A DNA stretch of 64,000 bases from Planomicrobium okeanokoites (GTDB taxonomy: Bacteria > Bacillota > Bacilli > Bacillales_A > Planococcaceae): the NCBI RefSeq assembly GCF_003428875.1, contig NZ_QQRS01000002.1, positions 124,001-188,000 on the forward strand, given 5' to 3'. The notes under the pieces were generated by a model. It had not been told where the DNA came from. It saw nothing but the letters and a program-made list of their open reading frames with translations, and searched no databases. A program made the position numbers and the translations under genes. Within the stretch, counting starts at the first letter, position 1. Each line of letters begins with the position of its first letter. Shown here one piece after another: positions 1 to 9,578 of the stretch.

Positions 1-655
1 CTATATCAGCAAGCTTTTTATAAGCTGTTTTCCGGAGCATATCTGCGCCATCCCCCGGATGCTTTTTAATCATGTCGAATTCTTCATTCGTCAATTTACC
101 CGGTTTATTCAAAACTTCTTCCGGAATGTTTATTTTACCGATATCATGAAGGATGGAAGCGATGAATAGATCGTCCATTCTTTGTCTGTCCAATTTCATT
201 CTCTTGGCAGTTTTAACAGCAAACTGGGACACACGCAAACTATGTTTATGCGTATATTTATCTTTTTTCTCTACTAACCCACCGACTCGTTGAAGCTCTT
301 TTATTTCTTCGCTAACTGAATGAAAAACTAATGAATTAGATAAAGAGAGAATCGAAACTTCTGATTTTGCCATCATTTGAACTGGTTCGTCCAAATCATT
401 TGTTGAAATCAAGTCATCTGGGCCAACATGAATAGTTTCACCATTGACCTGTAATTCCAATTCACCTTTCAGTACATAGAAAAATTCATGGATATCTGTC
501 TCTTCACTAGGAAAAAGGATCATGAGCTTATCTTTTTGGACAGTTTGCTTCATTAATTCCATACCGCCACCACGCCCAAGAAGACTCAAGGTAGTTGATC
601 GGTTTTGGACTGTTTCAAGGTATTCATTTCTCAGTATATCCAAACCTTTCACCAA
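1..655 (-). CDS. Cupin-like sensor plus HD-GYP phosphodiesterase, C-terminus outside window
   Basis: The C-terminal HD-GYP domain marks this as a probable cyclic-di-GMP phosphodiesterase. About 218 residues are visible. Residues about 25-105 are beta-rich and cupin-like (motifs EFFYVLKGELEL and HVGPDDLIS). The HD-GYP domain then begins with HKHSLRV, followed by LHDIGKINIPEEVLNKPG with the HD pair near residue 170, EEF, and a partial KKHPGDGADML; the sequence runs off the window edge. Start choice: TTG at 655 lies 8 nt after AGGAGG, and GTG at 652 is the alternative; no ATG fits. The cupin part may bind a small ligand that controls the enzyme, which is inference. The upstream gene's terminator ends directly against this ribosome-binding site. 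Base composition is more AT-rich than the glutamate synthase genes nearby. Confidence 0.85.
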   Translation of the reverse strand, partial: MVKGLDILRNEYLETVQNRSTTLSLLGRGGGMELMKQTVQKDKLMILFPSEETDIHEFFYVLKGELELQVNGETIHVGPDDLISTNDLDEPVQMMAKSEVSILSLSNSLVFHSVSEEIKELQRVGGLVEKKDKYTHKHSLRVSQFAVKTAKRMKLDRQRMDDLFIASILHDIGKINIPEEVLNKPGKLTNEEFDMIKKHPGDGADMLRKTAYKKLADI

Positions 656-670
656 TACACGCCCCTCCTA

Positions 671-715
671 AAAAAAAGCACTATGTGAAGTATATTAGCG
701 CTATACTTCCATAGT
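671..715 (-). terminator. Rho-independent terminator abutting the next gene's ribosome-binding site
   Basis: Two arms, ACTATGGAAGTATA and TATACTTCACATAGT, pair over 14 bp with one bulged base around a 7-nt loop. On the minus strand they are followed by GCTTTTTTT, and the T tract runs straight into AGGAGG of the HD-GYP gene. It can terminate the secreted-protein gene or act as an attenuator for the downstream gene. Confidence 0.75.
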
Positions 716-746
716 ACTTTAATTGAGCCTTTTATGACAATAGGTT

Positions 747-1190
747 TTACCAACCAATCACTTTAATCGGATCGATCATTCTTTCACGATCAGCGAATTG
801 AACTGGAATCCATACCATTTCAACGTCCAGGCCGGAAGCTGTTGCCTTTTCCATCCCTTGGAACGTCATAGCCTGTGTTCTTGTGTTCAAAGCAGCAATT
901 TCTGCTTCAACTTTCGAATCATAATTATTCCATGCATCGGATTTTTTCTGTTTGTCAGAAACTCCGGAAACCTCTACTAAATAATCTTCATACATTTCTT
1001 CTGCCAATGCCTGCACTCTAGCGATTTCTGCATAAATTTCGTTGTTCACTCTGTATACTTCTGCCAAAGCGGTTGCTGTTTCTGAATTTACGGCTGGCTG
1101 TCCGGTCGTTTCAGCAAACCCTCCGCCCGTAAATGCAGTAAAAATCAATAGCAATGAAAAAAGTGCAGTGATTGAATATTTCTTCAACAT
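747..1190 (-). CDS. Small secreted protein of unknown function
   Basis: 147 residues. I do not recognise the family. The N-terminus is a clear signal peptide: MLKKYSI, a hydrophobic stretch to about residue 20, and a probable cleavage after GGGFA. The mature part is helical and acidic (residues about 35-115, many Ala, Glu and Gln), ending in a more hydrophobic tail with VEMVWIPVQF. The start is ATG at 1190 because GGGGAGGA lies 6 nt upstream; an in-frame ATG 18 codons earlier has no ribosome-binding site. It sits alone between the gltD terminator and its own terminator. A periplasm-facing or extracellular role is inferred only from the signal peptide. Confidence 0.8.
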   Translation of the reverse strand: MLKKYSITALFSLLLIFTAFTGGGFAETTGQPAVNSETATALAEVYRVNNEIYAEIARVQALAEEMYEDYLVEVSGVSDKQKKSDAWNNYDSKVEAEIAALNTRTQAMTFQGMEKATASGLDVEMVWIPVQFADRERMIDPIKVIGW

Positions 1191-1257
1191 TCTGTTTCCT
1201 CCCCTTTTCCCTGATAAAGCTTGAATATAATAAGGGTTATCCATAGAAAATGTACCT

Positions 1258-1263
1258 ATTATA
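1258..1263 (-). promoter_or_regulatory. Candidate -10 box of the secreted-protein gene
   Basis: TATAAT on the minus strand, about 68 nt before the start codon. No convincing -35 hexamer is seen at 17 nt. Confidence 0.35.
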
Positions 1264-1330
1264 CTGCAAGCACCTCACGTATAAGTATAAATGAACTAGG
1301 CATAAAGAACAATATGAACTTGAAAATTTT

Positions 1331-1362
1331 ACAAAATAAACAAGCCGGAATTATTCCGGCTT
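1331..1362 (-). terminator. Terminator of the glutamate synthase operon
   Basis: Stem AAGCCGGAA/TTCCGGCTT followed on the minus strand by GTTTATTTTG, directly after the gltD stop codon. Confidence 0.8.
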
Positions 1363-1368
1363 ATCTCT

Positions 1369-2856
1369 TTACGGCAGTACTGTCGCGCCCATTAAATAAC
1401 GGTCGCATTCCCTTGCGGCTTCTCGCCCTTCGTTGATTGCCCAGACAATCAGACTTTGTCCGCGGCGCATATCGCCAGCTGCAAAAATCCCTTCAGCGCT
1501 TGTTGCATACTTTCCATATTCCGCTTTCACACATGAATTTGGCTCAGTCGCGACATCCATCTGCTGAATCAGAGCTTGTTCGGGTCCGCTGAATCCGATG
1601 GCAATCAGCACCAAATCCGCTTTCCATATTTTTTCTGTGCCGGGAATTTCCTCCCGTACCCGATTGCCTTCTTCATCAATACGCAATTTCACATTGACTG
1701 TATGGACTTCTTTGACATTTCCTGTGTCATCTCCAACAAACTTTTTCGTCATTACAGCATATGCCCTCGGATCTTCCCCAAAAGTGGCTGCAGCTTCTTT
1801 ATGGCCGTATTCGATGCGGTGAACTTTTGGATATTGCGGCCACGGATTGCCCTGCTCATCACGTATTGCACCTTTTTTGTCATAGACGTCGAATTGGACA
1901 AGACTCTCACAGTCGTGGCGTACAGCTGTAGCAAGACAATCTGTACCAGTATCGCCGCCTCCTATGACAATGACGTTTTTGCCTTCAGCTGAGATGAAAT
2001 TCCCGTCTTCGAAATTCGAATCCAATAAGCTCTTTGTGCTGGCATGCAGAAAATCCATCGCATAATGGATGCCGCCAAGCTCCCGACCCTCCACGTGAAG
2101 GTCACGGTGAACCGTTGAACCGGTGCACATGATGATCGAATCAAAATCCTCTTTCAATTGATCAGCGGCATAGTTCTTGCCGATCTCAATATTCGTTTTG
2201 AAAGTGATGCCTTCCTGTTTCAGAATTTCCACCCGGCGGACCACCATTTCATAAGGCAGTTTCATTTCAGGTATTCCGTACGTCAGCAAGCCGCCAACCC
2301 GATCATTTTTTTCAAAGACGGTAACCCAGTGGCCCGCTTTGTTCAATTGCGCCGCAGCTGCAAGTCCAGCCGGACCTGAGCCGATGACCGCCACATGTTT
2401 GCCGGTGCGCGTTTCAGGCGGTTCGGGCACGACCCAGCCTTCTTCAAAACCACGTTCAATAATCGACCGTTCAACTGTTCTGATGGCTACCGGCGGTTCA
2501 TTGATGCCGAGCACACATGACCCTTCGCATGGTGCCGGACAAGCTGTCCCTGTGAACTCTGGAAAATTATTCTTCAAATGTTCACGGTGCAGCGCTTCTT
2601 TCCACTGCCCTCTGTAAACCAGATCATTCCATTCAGGAATCAGGTGATTGACCGGACAGCCGGTCGTCACATTTTCCAATTCCATGCCGGTATGGCATGT
2701 TGGTACACCACAGTCCATGCAACGCGCTCCCTGCTTCTGAACTTCTTCATTAGTTAACGGAATCGTATAGTCATTCCAGTCGCGCGTCCGTTCTGCGGGG
2801 TCACGTTCGTTCAGCGTCTGTCTGTTATATTCCATAAATCCGGTGCTTTTCCCCAT
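1369..2856 (-). CDS. gltD: Glutamate synthase (NADPH) small subunit
   Basis: Small, electron-transfer subunit of glutamate synthase (called gltB in B. subtilis). It passes electrons from NADPH through FAD and iron-sulfur clusters to the large subunit, which forms two glutamates from glutamine and 2-oxoglutarate in the cytoplasm. 495 residues, normal for the family. The N-terminal ferredoxin-like part carries [12 protein letters not shown] and CPAPCEGSC cluster cysteines. It is followed by the FAD fold [13 protein letters not shown] (about residue 150) and the NADPH fold [11 protein letters not shown] (about 300). Two ATGs are adjacent; the second is chosen because the first is only 2 nt from GGAGGG and family members begin MGK. 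It lies 38 nt after the large subunit gene, in the same operon. Confidence 0.96.
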   Translation of the reverse strand: MGKSTGFMEYNRQTLNERDPAERTRDWNDYTIPLTNEEVQKQGARCMDCGVPTCHTGMELENVTTGCPVNHLIPEWNDLVYRGQWKEALHREHLKNNFPEFTGTACPAPCEGSCVLGINEPPVAIRTVERSIIERGFEEGWVVPEPPETRTGKHVAVIGSGPAGLAAAAQLNKAGHWVTVFEKNDRVGGLLTYGIPEMKLPYEMVVRRVEILKQEGITFKTNIEIGKNYAADQLKEDFDSIIMCTGSTVHRDLHVEGRELGGIHYAMDFLHASTKSLLDSNFEDGNFISAEGKNVIVIGGGDTGTDCLATAVRHDCESLVQFDVYDKKGAIRDEQGNPWPQYPKVHRIEYGHKEAAATFGEDPRAYAVMTKKFVGDDTGNVKEVHTVNVKLRIDEEGNRVREEIPGTEKIWKADLVLIAIGFSGPEQALIQQMDVATEPNSCVKAEYGKYATSAEGIFAAGDMRRGQSLIVWAINEGREAARECDRYLMGATVLP

Positions 2857-2894
2857 CATATCCCTCCCTGATTAATTCTATTAAAAGAAATTTT

Positions 2895-5800
2895 CTATTT
2901 TATGCTTTCGGACATCTTGCTTTCTTCAAAAGCTGCCATTTCGGCATCAAATTTTGTCATGCCGCTGTTCTGCAGTTTGCTGATGCGTTCATTGATCTGC
3001 AAATAAGCTTTTGGAATGACACGGATGAATTTTGCCGAGAATATTTCCCAATGCTTCAAAATCCGTTTAGCATTCAAACTTCCCGTATAGCGGAAATGTC
3101 TGTCGATCATTTCACGCAGTTCTTCAATTTCCTGCGGCTCCGCTAAAGGCTGCAGGTAGACCATATCCGTATTGCAATGCTGGCTGAAACGTTCTCCTTC
3201 ATCCAGCACATAGGCGATGCCCCCGGACATTCCAGCCGCAAAGTTTTTGCCCGTCTTGCCAAGGATAACTACTCGGCCGCCGGTCATATATTCACAGCCA
3301 TGGTCGCCGACGCCTTCAACTACAATATCAGCACCGCTGTTTCGGACAGCAAAACGCTCTCCCGCTATTCCGTGGATATAAGCTTCTCCAGCGGATGCGC
3401 CGTAGAAAGATACATTTCCGATAATGATATTTTTTTCAGGAATAAAAGTAGAGTCGGCTGCCGGTTTTACAATGATCTTCCCGCCTGACAAGCCCTTTCC
3501 AACGAAATCATTTGAATCTCCGATTAATGTCATTGTCATCCCGCGGGGAATGAATGCACCGAAACTTTGGCCGGCTGAGCCCTGGAAATTCAAGTTGATC
3601 GTATCTTCAGGCAGCCCTTCAGCGCCGTAGCGTCTCGAAACCGCACTGCCGATGATCGTTCCTGTGGCACGATGGATATTGCGGATGGCTGTCGTCACTT
3701 CAACCGGCTCACCCGTTTCTATCGCATTGCCACAGCGCGGCAGAAGTTCTTGGTAATCCAAGGTTTGGTTCAGTCCGTGATCTTGTTTGACCGTAGCGTA
3801 TCGCCCGACTTTGTCCGGAAGATCCGGCTGGTAAAGCAGCGCAGAGAAATCGACGCCTTTTGCTTTCCAATGGTCGATGGCTTCATTCACTTCCAAAACG
3901 TCCGTTCTGCCGATCATTTCATTGATTGAGCGGAATCCGAGCTGAGCCATTAATTCGCGTGCCTCCTGAGCGATAAAGCGCATGAAGTTGACGACATGTT
4001 CCGGGTCTCCGCCATATTTTTTCCGGAGCTCCGGATTTTGAGTTGCAATACCGACAGGGCACGTATCCATATGGCAGACGCGCATCATGACGCAGCCAAG
4101 CACGACAAGTGGCGCTGTTGAAAAGCCATATTCCTCGGCTCCCAGGAGAGCCGCCATCACAACGTCACGTCCTGTCATCATTTTGCCGTCCGTTTCCACG
4201 ACAATTCGGTCACGCAATCCGTTCAATAGAAGAGTCTGGTGCGTTTCCGCCAGTCCGATCTCCCACGGCAGGCCAGTGTGTTTCAAACTCGTTTTCGGAG
4301 CTGCTCCCGTGCCGCCGTCGTATCCGCTGATCAGCACCAGATCCGCGCGCCCTTTTGCAACCCCGGCCGCTATCGTTCCAACTCCCACTGCCGAAACCAG
4401 TTTTACGCTGATGCGTGCATAAGGATTGGCATTTTTCAGGTTAAAGATCAATTCCGCCAAATCTTCGATGGAATAAATATCGTGGTGCGGGGGCGGAGAA
4501 ATCAGTTCCACGCCAGTCGTCGAACCACGGACCTCCGCAATCCACGGGTACACTTTCTTGCCCGGCAAGTGGCCGCCTTCCCCCGGTTTTGCGCCTTGCG
4601 CCACTTTAATCTGGATTTCGTCCGCATTCACCAGATAATGGCTTGTAACGCCAAATCGGCCGGAAGCCACTTGCTTGATTGCGCTTCTGCGGTTTGTGCC
4701 GTCTTCATCCGGAATGAAACGGGAAATTTCTTCTCCACCTTCCCCGGAATTGCTGCGTCCTCCGACTTTATTCATGGCAACAGCAAGCGCTTCGTGTGCT
4801 TCTTTGCTGATTGAGCCATAAGACATCGCGCCGGTTTTGAAACGCGCACAAATTTCTTCAACAGTTTCCACTTCTTCAAGCGGCACAGGTGCCCGGTCCT
4901 TGAACTTCAGCAGTCCGCGCAACGATTGGAGATTCGATTTTTCATCCGTCAGAAGCGCTGAGTATTTTTTAAAAACGTTAAAATCATTGGTTCTGCAGGC
5001 CAGCTGCAACGTGTGGATCGTTTTCGGATTGTATTGATGATCTTCGCCATTCTCGCGGTATTGGAATTCATCGCCGGATTCCAGTTCACCATCGCTGCCT
5101 GCCTGTTCGGGGTAAGCTCTTGCATGCCGCATGAGCACTTCAGTCCCGATCATATCAAGACCGATGCCTCCCAGCCTTGATGATGTCCGCGTAAAATATT
5201 TGTCGATGACATCAAGGCGAATGCCGACAGCTTCGAAAATCTGGGCTCCCCGGTAACTTTGAATTGTGGAAATCCCCATTTTCGACAGCACTTTGATGAT
5301 CCCGTCAGTAACAGCTTTTATATAATCGCTTTCAGCCTGGAGATAATCCCTGTCTTGAATATCTTCCGTTTCAATCAAATGACGGATGGTGTCAAATGCC
5401 AAATAAGGGTTGATGCCTTCAGCGCCATATCCAAGAAGCACCGCAAAATGATGAACTTCTCTTGGTTCTGCCGATTCAAGCAAAATACTCATTTTCGTTC
5501 GGATTCCTTCACGAATCAAATGATGATGCAAACCGGAAACTGCAAGTAAGGCAGGTATCGCGGCATATTCTTTATTGGCTCCTCTATCTGACAGAATTAA
5601 TAAGACAGCACCATCTTTAAAAGCTGCATCCGCTTCCTTAAATAAGGCTTCAAGCCGTTTTTCCATCGCTTCGGCTCCGCCGGAAACAGGGAATAAAATT
5701 GACAGCGTCACTGCTTTAAATTCACTTAAAGGATTGAATTTCAATTTTTGTAATTGCTGATTTGTAAGCAGCGGTGTTTCGAGCCGTATATGCCGGCTGC

Positions 5801-7481
5801 TTGCCGGAGTCGGTTCCACCAAATTGCCTTCCGCTCCGATTGTCGTCCGGGCTGCAGTAATGATTTGTTCACGAATCGCGTCAATCGGCGGATTTGTGAC
5901 TTGAGCGAATAATTGTTTGAAGTAATTGTAAAGAAGTTGAGGTTTCTTGGACAGTACGGCCAACGGTGAATCATAACCCATGGAACCGACCGGATCTTTG
6001 CCCTCAGTCGCAAGTGGTTTAATGATTTTTTGGACTTCTTCCATGGTATAGCCGAATGCCAATTGCTGTTTGACCAACGATTCCGTAACGTCATAGTTCT
6101 CTTGAACTTCAGGATCCGGTATATCTTCCAAATCGAACATATTATGTTCTACCCAGTCTTTATAAGGCAGTTCAGCTGCAATCTGCAGTTTGATCTCTTC
6201 ATCCGGGATGATTTTTCCTTCATCCAAATCAACCAGCAGCATTTTACCCGGGCGTAAACGGTCTTTATAGATGATATCGTCTGAAAAAATGTCCAAAGCG
6301 CCAACTTCAGACCCCAGAACGATCATGCCGCTTTTGGTCACATAATAACGTGCCGGACGAAGGCCGTTGCGGTCCAGGCAAGCGGCAATTTGATTGCCAT
6401 CAGTGAATACCAGTGCTGCAGGGCCGTCCCATGGTTCCATCAAGGTACTGTGGAATTCATAGAAATCCCTTTTCTCTTTTTTGATGGTCGGATCATTAAC
6501 CCATGGTTCCGGCACCATCATCATTGCCGTATGGGCAAGCGACCGTCCTGATAAATGAAGAAATTCAAAGCAATTGTCGAACATCGAGGAATCACTTCCG
6601 CTCTCATCGATGACCGGCAGCACTTTCTTCAAGTCTTCATCATTAAAATATGGTGAACTGCACAAGGCTTGGCGCGCGCGCATCCAATTGACGTTGCCTC
6701 GCAATGTATTGAATTCACCATTATGTATGGAATAACGGTTCGGGTGGGATCTTTGCCAGCTGGGAAATGTATTGGTGCTGAAACGTGAGTGGACTAATGC
6801 CAACGCCGATTTGAATTCGGGGTGGTTGAGGTCGATGTAAAAAGAATCCAATTGTTCGGGTATTAGCATCCCTTTGTAAACGATTGTCCCTGCCGATAGA
6901 CTGCTGAAGTAGACATCCCTGAAATCAGGATCAGAACCCATTTCCTGTTCAATTCTCTTACGGATGATGTAAAGCCTTCTTTCAAGGTCCATCCGCCCTT
7001 CGAGATTGTCAGCCGCTTCGATAAAAACCTGCCTGATGACCGGTTTTGTTTTTGTTGCTACTTTACCGACAAATGAATCATTGACTGGAACCGGCCGCCA
7101 ACCGAGACATTGCTGCCCTTCTTCTTCGATGATCCGCTGAATGATTTCTTTCGATTTCATACGGATATCGTAATCCTGCGGCATAAAAATCATGCCGATG
7201 CCATATTTGCCTTCAGCCGGAAGGGTAATGCCCTCTTTTTCACATTGCTTCTGGAAAAAGCGGTGGGGAATCTGTGTAAGAATTCCTGCTCCATCACCTG
7301 TACTCGTATCAGACGACTGGCCACCTCTATGTTCGAGGTTGCAAAGGATATTGACAGCATTCTGAACAATCGAGTGAGATTTTTCACCATTTATATTCGC
7401 AATCATTCCAATGCCGCAAGCTTCATGCTCCTGATCTGGGTTATAAAGTCCCTGGGCATTCGGGTACTCTCTTTTTATCAT
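2895..7481 (-). CDS. gltB: Glutamate synthase (NADPH) large subunit
   Basis: Large subunit (gltA in B. subtilis) that hydrolyses glutamine and transfers the ammonia through an internal channel to 2-oxoglutarate. 1528 residues, normal length. Order: N-terminal class II amidotransferase whose nucleophile is Cys22 in HEACGIGM, exposed after removal of a 21-residue propeptide; the central domain; the FMN and 3Fe-4S synthase domain with CVMMRVCHMDTCPVGIATQ; and the C-terminal beta-helix. Start ATG at 7481 follows AGGGGGAAAC. It is first in a two-gene operon. A -10 box lies 45 nt upstream and a perfect cre site about 105 nt upstream, consistent with catabolite control. No gltC-like regulator is adjacent, unlike B. 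subtilis; recQ lies there instead. Confidence 0.97.
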   Translation of the reverse strand: MIKREYPNAQGLYNPDQEHEACGIGMIANINGEKSHSIVQNAVNILCNLEHRGGQSSDTSTGDGAGILTQIPHRFFQKQCEKEGITLPAEGKYGIGMIFMPQDYDIRMKSKEIIQRIIEEEGQQCLGWRPVPVNDSFVGKVATKTKPVIRQVFIEAADNLEGRMDLERRLYIIRKRIEQEMGSDPDFRDVYFSSLSAGTIVYKGMLIPEQLDSFYIDLNHPEFKSALALVHSRFSTNTFPSWQRSHPNRYSIHNGEFNTLRGNVNWMRARQALCSSPYFNDEDLKKVLPVIDESGSDSSMFDNCFEFLHLSGRSLAHTAMMMVPEPWVNDPTIKKEKRDFYEFHSTLMEPWDGPAALVFTDGNQIAACLDRNGLRPARYYVTKSGMIVLGSEVGALDIFSDDIIYKDRLRPGKMLLVDLDEGKIIPDEEIKLQIAAELPYKDWVEHNMFDLEDIPDPEVQENYDVTESLVKQQLAFGYTMEEVQKIIKPLATEGKDPVGSMGYDSPLAVLSKKPQLLYNYFKQLFAQVTNPPIDAIREQIITAARTTIGAEGNLVEPTPASSRHIRLETPLLTNQQLQKLKFNPLSEFKAVTLSILFPVSGGAEAMEKRLEALFKEADAAFKDGAVLLILSDRGANKEYAAIPALLAVSGLHHHLIREGIRTKMSILLESAEPREVHHFAVLLGYGAEGINPYLAFDTIRHLIETEDIQDRDYLQAESDYIKAVTDGIIKVLSKMGISTIQSYRGAQIFEAVGIRLDVIDKYFTRTSSRLGGIGLDMIGTEVLMRHARAYPEQAGSDGELESGDEFQYRENGEDHQYNPKTIHTLQLACRTNDFNVFKKYSALLTDEKSNLQSLRGLLKFKDRAPVPLEEVETVEEICARFKTGAMSYGSISKEAHEALAVAMNKVGGRSNSGEGGEEISRFIPDEDGTNRRSAIKQVASGRFGVTSHYLVNADEIQIKVAQGAKPGEGGHLPGKKVYPWIAEVRGSTTGVELISPPPHHDIYSIEDLAELIFNLKNANPYARISVKLVSAVGVGTIAAGVAKGRADLVLISGYDGGTGAAPKTSLKHTGLPWEIGLAETHQTLLLNGLRDRIVVETDGKMMTGRDVVMAALLGAEEYGFSTAPLVVLGCVMMRVCHMDTCPVGIATQNPELRKKYGGDPEHVVNFMRFIAQEARELMAQLGFRSINEMIGRTDVLEVNEAIDHWKAKGVDFSALLYQPDLPDKVGRYATVKQDHGLNQTLDYQELLPRCGNAIETGEPVEVTTAIRNIHRATGTIIGSAVSRRYGAEGLPEDTINLNFQGSAGQSFGAFIPRGMTMTLIGDSNDFVGKGLSGGKIIVKPAADSTFIPEKNIIIGNVSFYGASAGEAYIHGIAGERFAVRNSGADIVVEGVGDHGCEYMTGGRVVILGKTGKNFAAGMSGGIAYVLDEGERFSQHCNTDMVYLQPLAEPQEIEELREMIDRHFRYTGSLNAKRILKHWEIFSAKFIRVIPKAYLQINERISKLQNSGMTKFDAEMAAFEESKMSESIK

Positions 7482-7525
7482 AATGTTTCCCCCTCTAACA
7501 CAGTGAAGTGTCATAATATTAGGAT

Positions 7526-7531
7526 AGTATA
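7526..7531 (-). promoter_or_regulatory. Candidate -10 box of the glutamate synthase operon
   Basis: TATACT on the minus strand, 45 nt before the start codon. The hexamer 17 nt upstream (TTATAT) is a poor -35, as expected of an activator-dependent promoter. Confidence 0.5.
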
Positions 7532-7586
7532 TCATAAAAACTGAATAAATATAAAATTACAACAAATTTTAATAGTCTAAAAATAC

Positions 7587-7600
7587 TGCAAGCGCTTTCA
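7587..7600 (-). promoter_or_regulatory. CcpA cre box upstream of gltB
   Basis: TGAAAGCGCTTGCA matches the known cre consensus TGWAANCGNTNWCA at every position and is nearly palindromic. It lies between the recQ terminator and the gltB promoter, about 56 bp upstream of the -10 box, a position more typical of activation than of a roadblock. Confidence 0.7.
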
Positions 7601-7612
7601 TTAATATGATAA

Positions 7613-7651
7613 AAACAATAAAAAAACACTTCTGTCCGAAGACAGAAGCGT
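7613..7651 (-). terminator. recQ terminator
   Basis: Stem CTTCTGTC/GACAGAAG closed by a UUCG tetraloop, then GTGTTTTTTTATTG on the minus strand. Confidence 0.9.
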
Positions 7652-9424
7652 TCAATTATTAACGGGTTCGAAGTCCCGGATGGCGGATAAAAAAGCTTCC
7701 CCATATTTTTCGAGTTTATTGGCGCCGACTCCATTGACTTCAAGAAATTCTTCAGCCGTTTTCGGCCGTCTGGCGCACATATCCTGCAAGGATTTATCTG
7801 AGAAAATGACAAATGGCGGGACGCCGCCTTGGTCTGCCAGCTCTTTACGGATCTTACGCAGTTCTTCGAAAAGAGGGTCGTTTTCGGAAATCTGCTTCGT
7901 CACGACGGCTCCTTTGCGCAAAACCTGCCGTTTGCCGAGCAGTACATCTCTGCCGCCATCAGGGACATAGATGGTCGGGAATGAACCCTGTTCAACCGCA
8001 AGCAACTCCTGCGAAATCATGAATTCGATCAAATTGGAAACTTCCTTGGCGCTGTGATGCTTCAGGATTCCATAGGTCGATAGTTTATCAAAGCCAAAAT
8101 CCAGTATTTTTTTATTGCGCGAGCCTGTCAGTACCTGTGCAGTCATCATCTTACCGAATTTTTGGCCCATGCGGATGACGCACGACAGCACCATCTGAAC
8201 ATCTTTTGTAACATCGAGGCTTTCGCGGTCATCGATGCAATTTCCGCAATGGCCGCAGTGTCCGGCCGCAGTGTCGCCAAAATAATGAATGATGAATTGC
8301 TGAAGGCAATTTTCGGTATGGCAATAATCGACCATGCCCTGAAGTTTGACCAGTTCCCCCGGAATCCGGCTCGGATCCTGTGCCTGGTCGATCAGGAAAC
8401 GCTGTGTTTGAACATCCTGTGATGCATAGAGAACAATACACTCACTTGGCAGTCCGTCACGGCCTGCCCGTCCCGCTTCCTGGTAATAGCTTTCCATATT
8501 CTTCGGCAGCTGGTAATGCACAACGTACCTGATATTGCTTTTATCGATGCCCATACCAAAGGCATTGGTGGCCACCATGACCGTCACTTCATCGTTAAGG
8601 AATTGCTCCTGGCCGGCCCTTCTTTGATCATCCGGCATGCCTGCATGATATTTTGCGGCTTTGATGCCTTTTTTCAGCAGCATTTCATAGACAGAATCCA
8701 CCGTTTTACGGGTTGCGGCGTATATGATCCCCGCTTCTTTATCATTTTTCTGGACATATTCCTTCAGGAAGCGCTCCCTGTCCTGCCCGCGGATTACTGA
8801 AAATGTCAGATTCGCTCGTTCAAAGCCTGTCATGATGGTATGGCGTTCTTCTATATTCAGAATACGGCAAATATCTTCACGCACTTGAGGTGTTGCGGTC
8901 GCAGTCAGCGCCAAAACTGTCGGGTTGTTCGGAAACAGCTCCATCATCCGGCTGATCAGCCGATAGCTCGGCCGAAAATCATGTCCCCATTGTGAAATAC
9001 AATGGGCTTCGTCCACTGCTATCAGCGGCACATGAACTCCCTGTAATTCATTCAGGAACATTTCGTTGTCCAGGCGTTCCGGTGCAATATACAATAATTT
9101 CACAACTCCGCGCTGCACATCATAAAGTGTTTCCCGTACTTCATCAAAATCCATCGAACTATTTATATAAGCAGCCGGGATTCCAGCTGCCAGCAGTGCA
9201 TCCACTTGGTCTTTCATCAATGAAATCAATGGCGAAACTACGATGGTCGTTCCTTCCATGACCATAGCAGGAATTTGATAGCACATCGATTTACCGCCGC
9301 CTGTCGGCATGACGCAAATCGAATTCGAGCCTTCAAAAACTTGGGATATTGCCTGTTCCTGCCCGGTACGGAATGTTTCATAGCCAAAATAAGTCTGCAG
9401 TAATTCTCTTGCTTTTTCCAACAA
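7652..9424 (-). CDS. recQ: ATP-dependent DNA helicase RecQ
   Basis: 3'-5' DNA helicase for recombination and repair of stalled forks. 590 residues, full length. Order: SF2 helicase with QXXXRXGQ-like start (FRTGQEQAI), Walker A MPTGGGKSMC near residue 40, DEAH in VDEAHCISQWGHDFRP, and motif VI QEAGRAGRDG. The zinc-binding RQC region follows (CHTENCLQQF then CGHCGNC near 380-400), then a winged helix, and a C-terminal HRDC domain (about 510-590, with NGVGANKLEKYG). The start is TTG at 9424, 9 nt after AGGAG; a second TTG follows immediately. It forms its own unit with a terminator directly behind the stop codon. Confidence 0.97.
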   Translation of the reverse strand: MLEKARELLQTYFGYETFRTGQEQAISQVFEGSNSICVMPTGGGKSMCYQIPAMVMEGTTIVVSPLISLMKDQVDALLAAGIPAAYINSSMDFDEVRETLYDVQRGVVKLLYIAPERLDNEMFLNELQGVHVPLIAVDEAHCISQWGHDFRPSYRLISRMMELFPNNPTVLALTATATPQVREDICRILNIEERHTIMTGFERANLTFSVIRGQDRERFLKEYVQKNDKEAGIIYAATRKTVDSVYEMLLKKGIKAAKYHAGMPDDQRRAGQEQFLNDEVTVMVATNAFGMGIDKSNIRYVVHYQLPKNMESYYQEAGRAGRDGLPSECIVLYASQDVQTQRFLIDQAQDPSRIPGELVKLQGMVDYCHTENCLQQFIIHYFGDTAAGHCGHCGNCIDDRESLDVTKDVQMVLSCVIRMGQKFGKMMTAQVLTGSRNKKILDFGFDKLSTYGILKHHSAKEVSNLIEFMISQELLAVEQGSFPTIYVPDGGRDVLLGKRQVLRKGAVVTKQISENDPLFEELRKIRKELADQGGVPPFVIFSDKSLQDMCARRPKTAEEFLEVNGVGANKLEKYGEAFLSAIRDFEPVNN

Positions 9425-9500
9425 TAGTTAACACTCCTATAACTCGATTCGTACTGCATAGCTTACCATATTTCTGCCGTTTTTTCCTGTCCCGCATCCA

Positions 9501-9531
9501 TAAAAACGCCGAAGGCAAAAGCCTCCGGCGC
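9501..9531 (-). terminator. Terminator of the SDR gene
   Basis: Stem CGCCGGAGGC/GCCTTCGGCG followed by TTTTTA on the minus strand. Confidence 0.8.
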
Positions 9532-9578
9532 TTGTTGAAATTTCATGCAATTGATTAAATTCCCGGCAGTTCAGTCCA

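Noticed and set aside
4087..4814. Long plus-strand frames inside the glutamate synthase large subunit gene
   Set aside because: Antisense shadows of a well-supported coding sequence, rich in Arg, Pro and Ser with no ribosome-binding sites.
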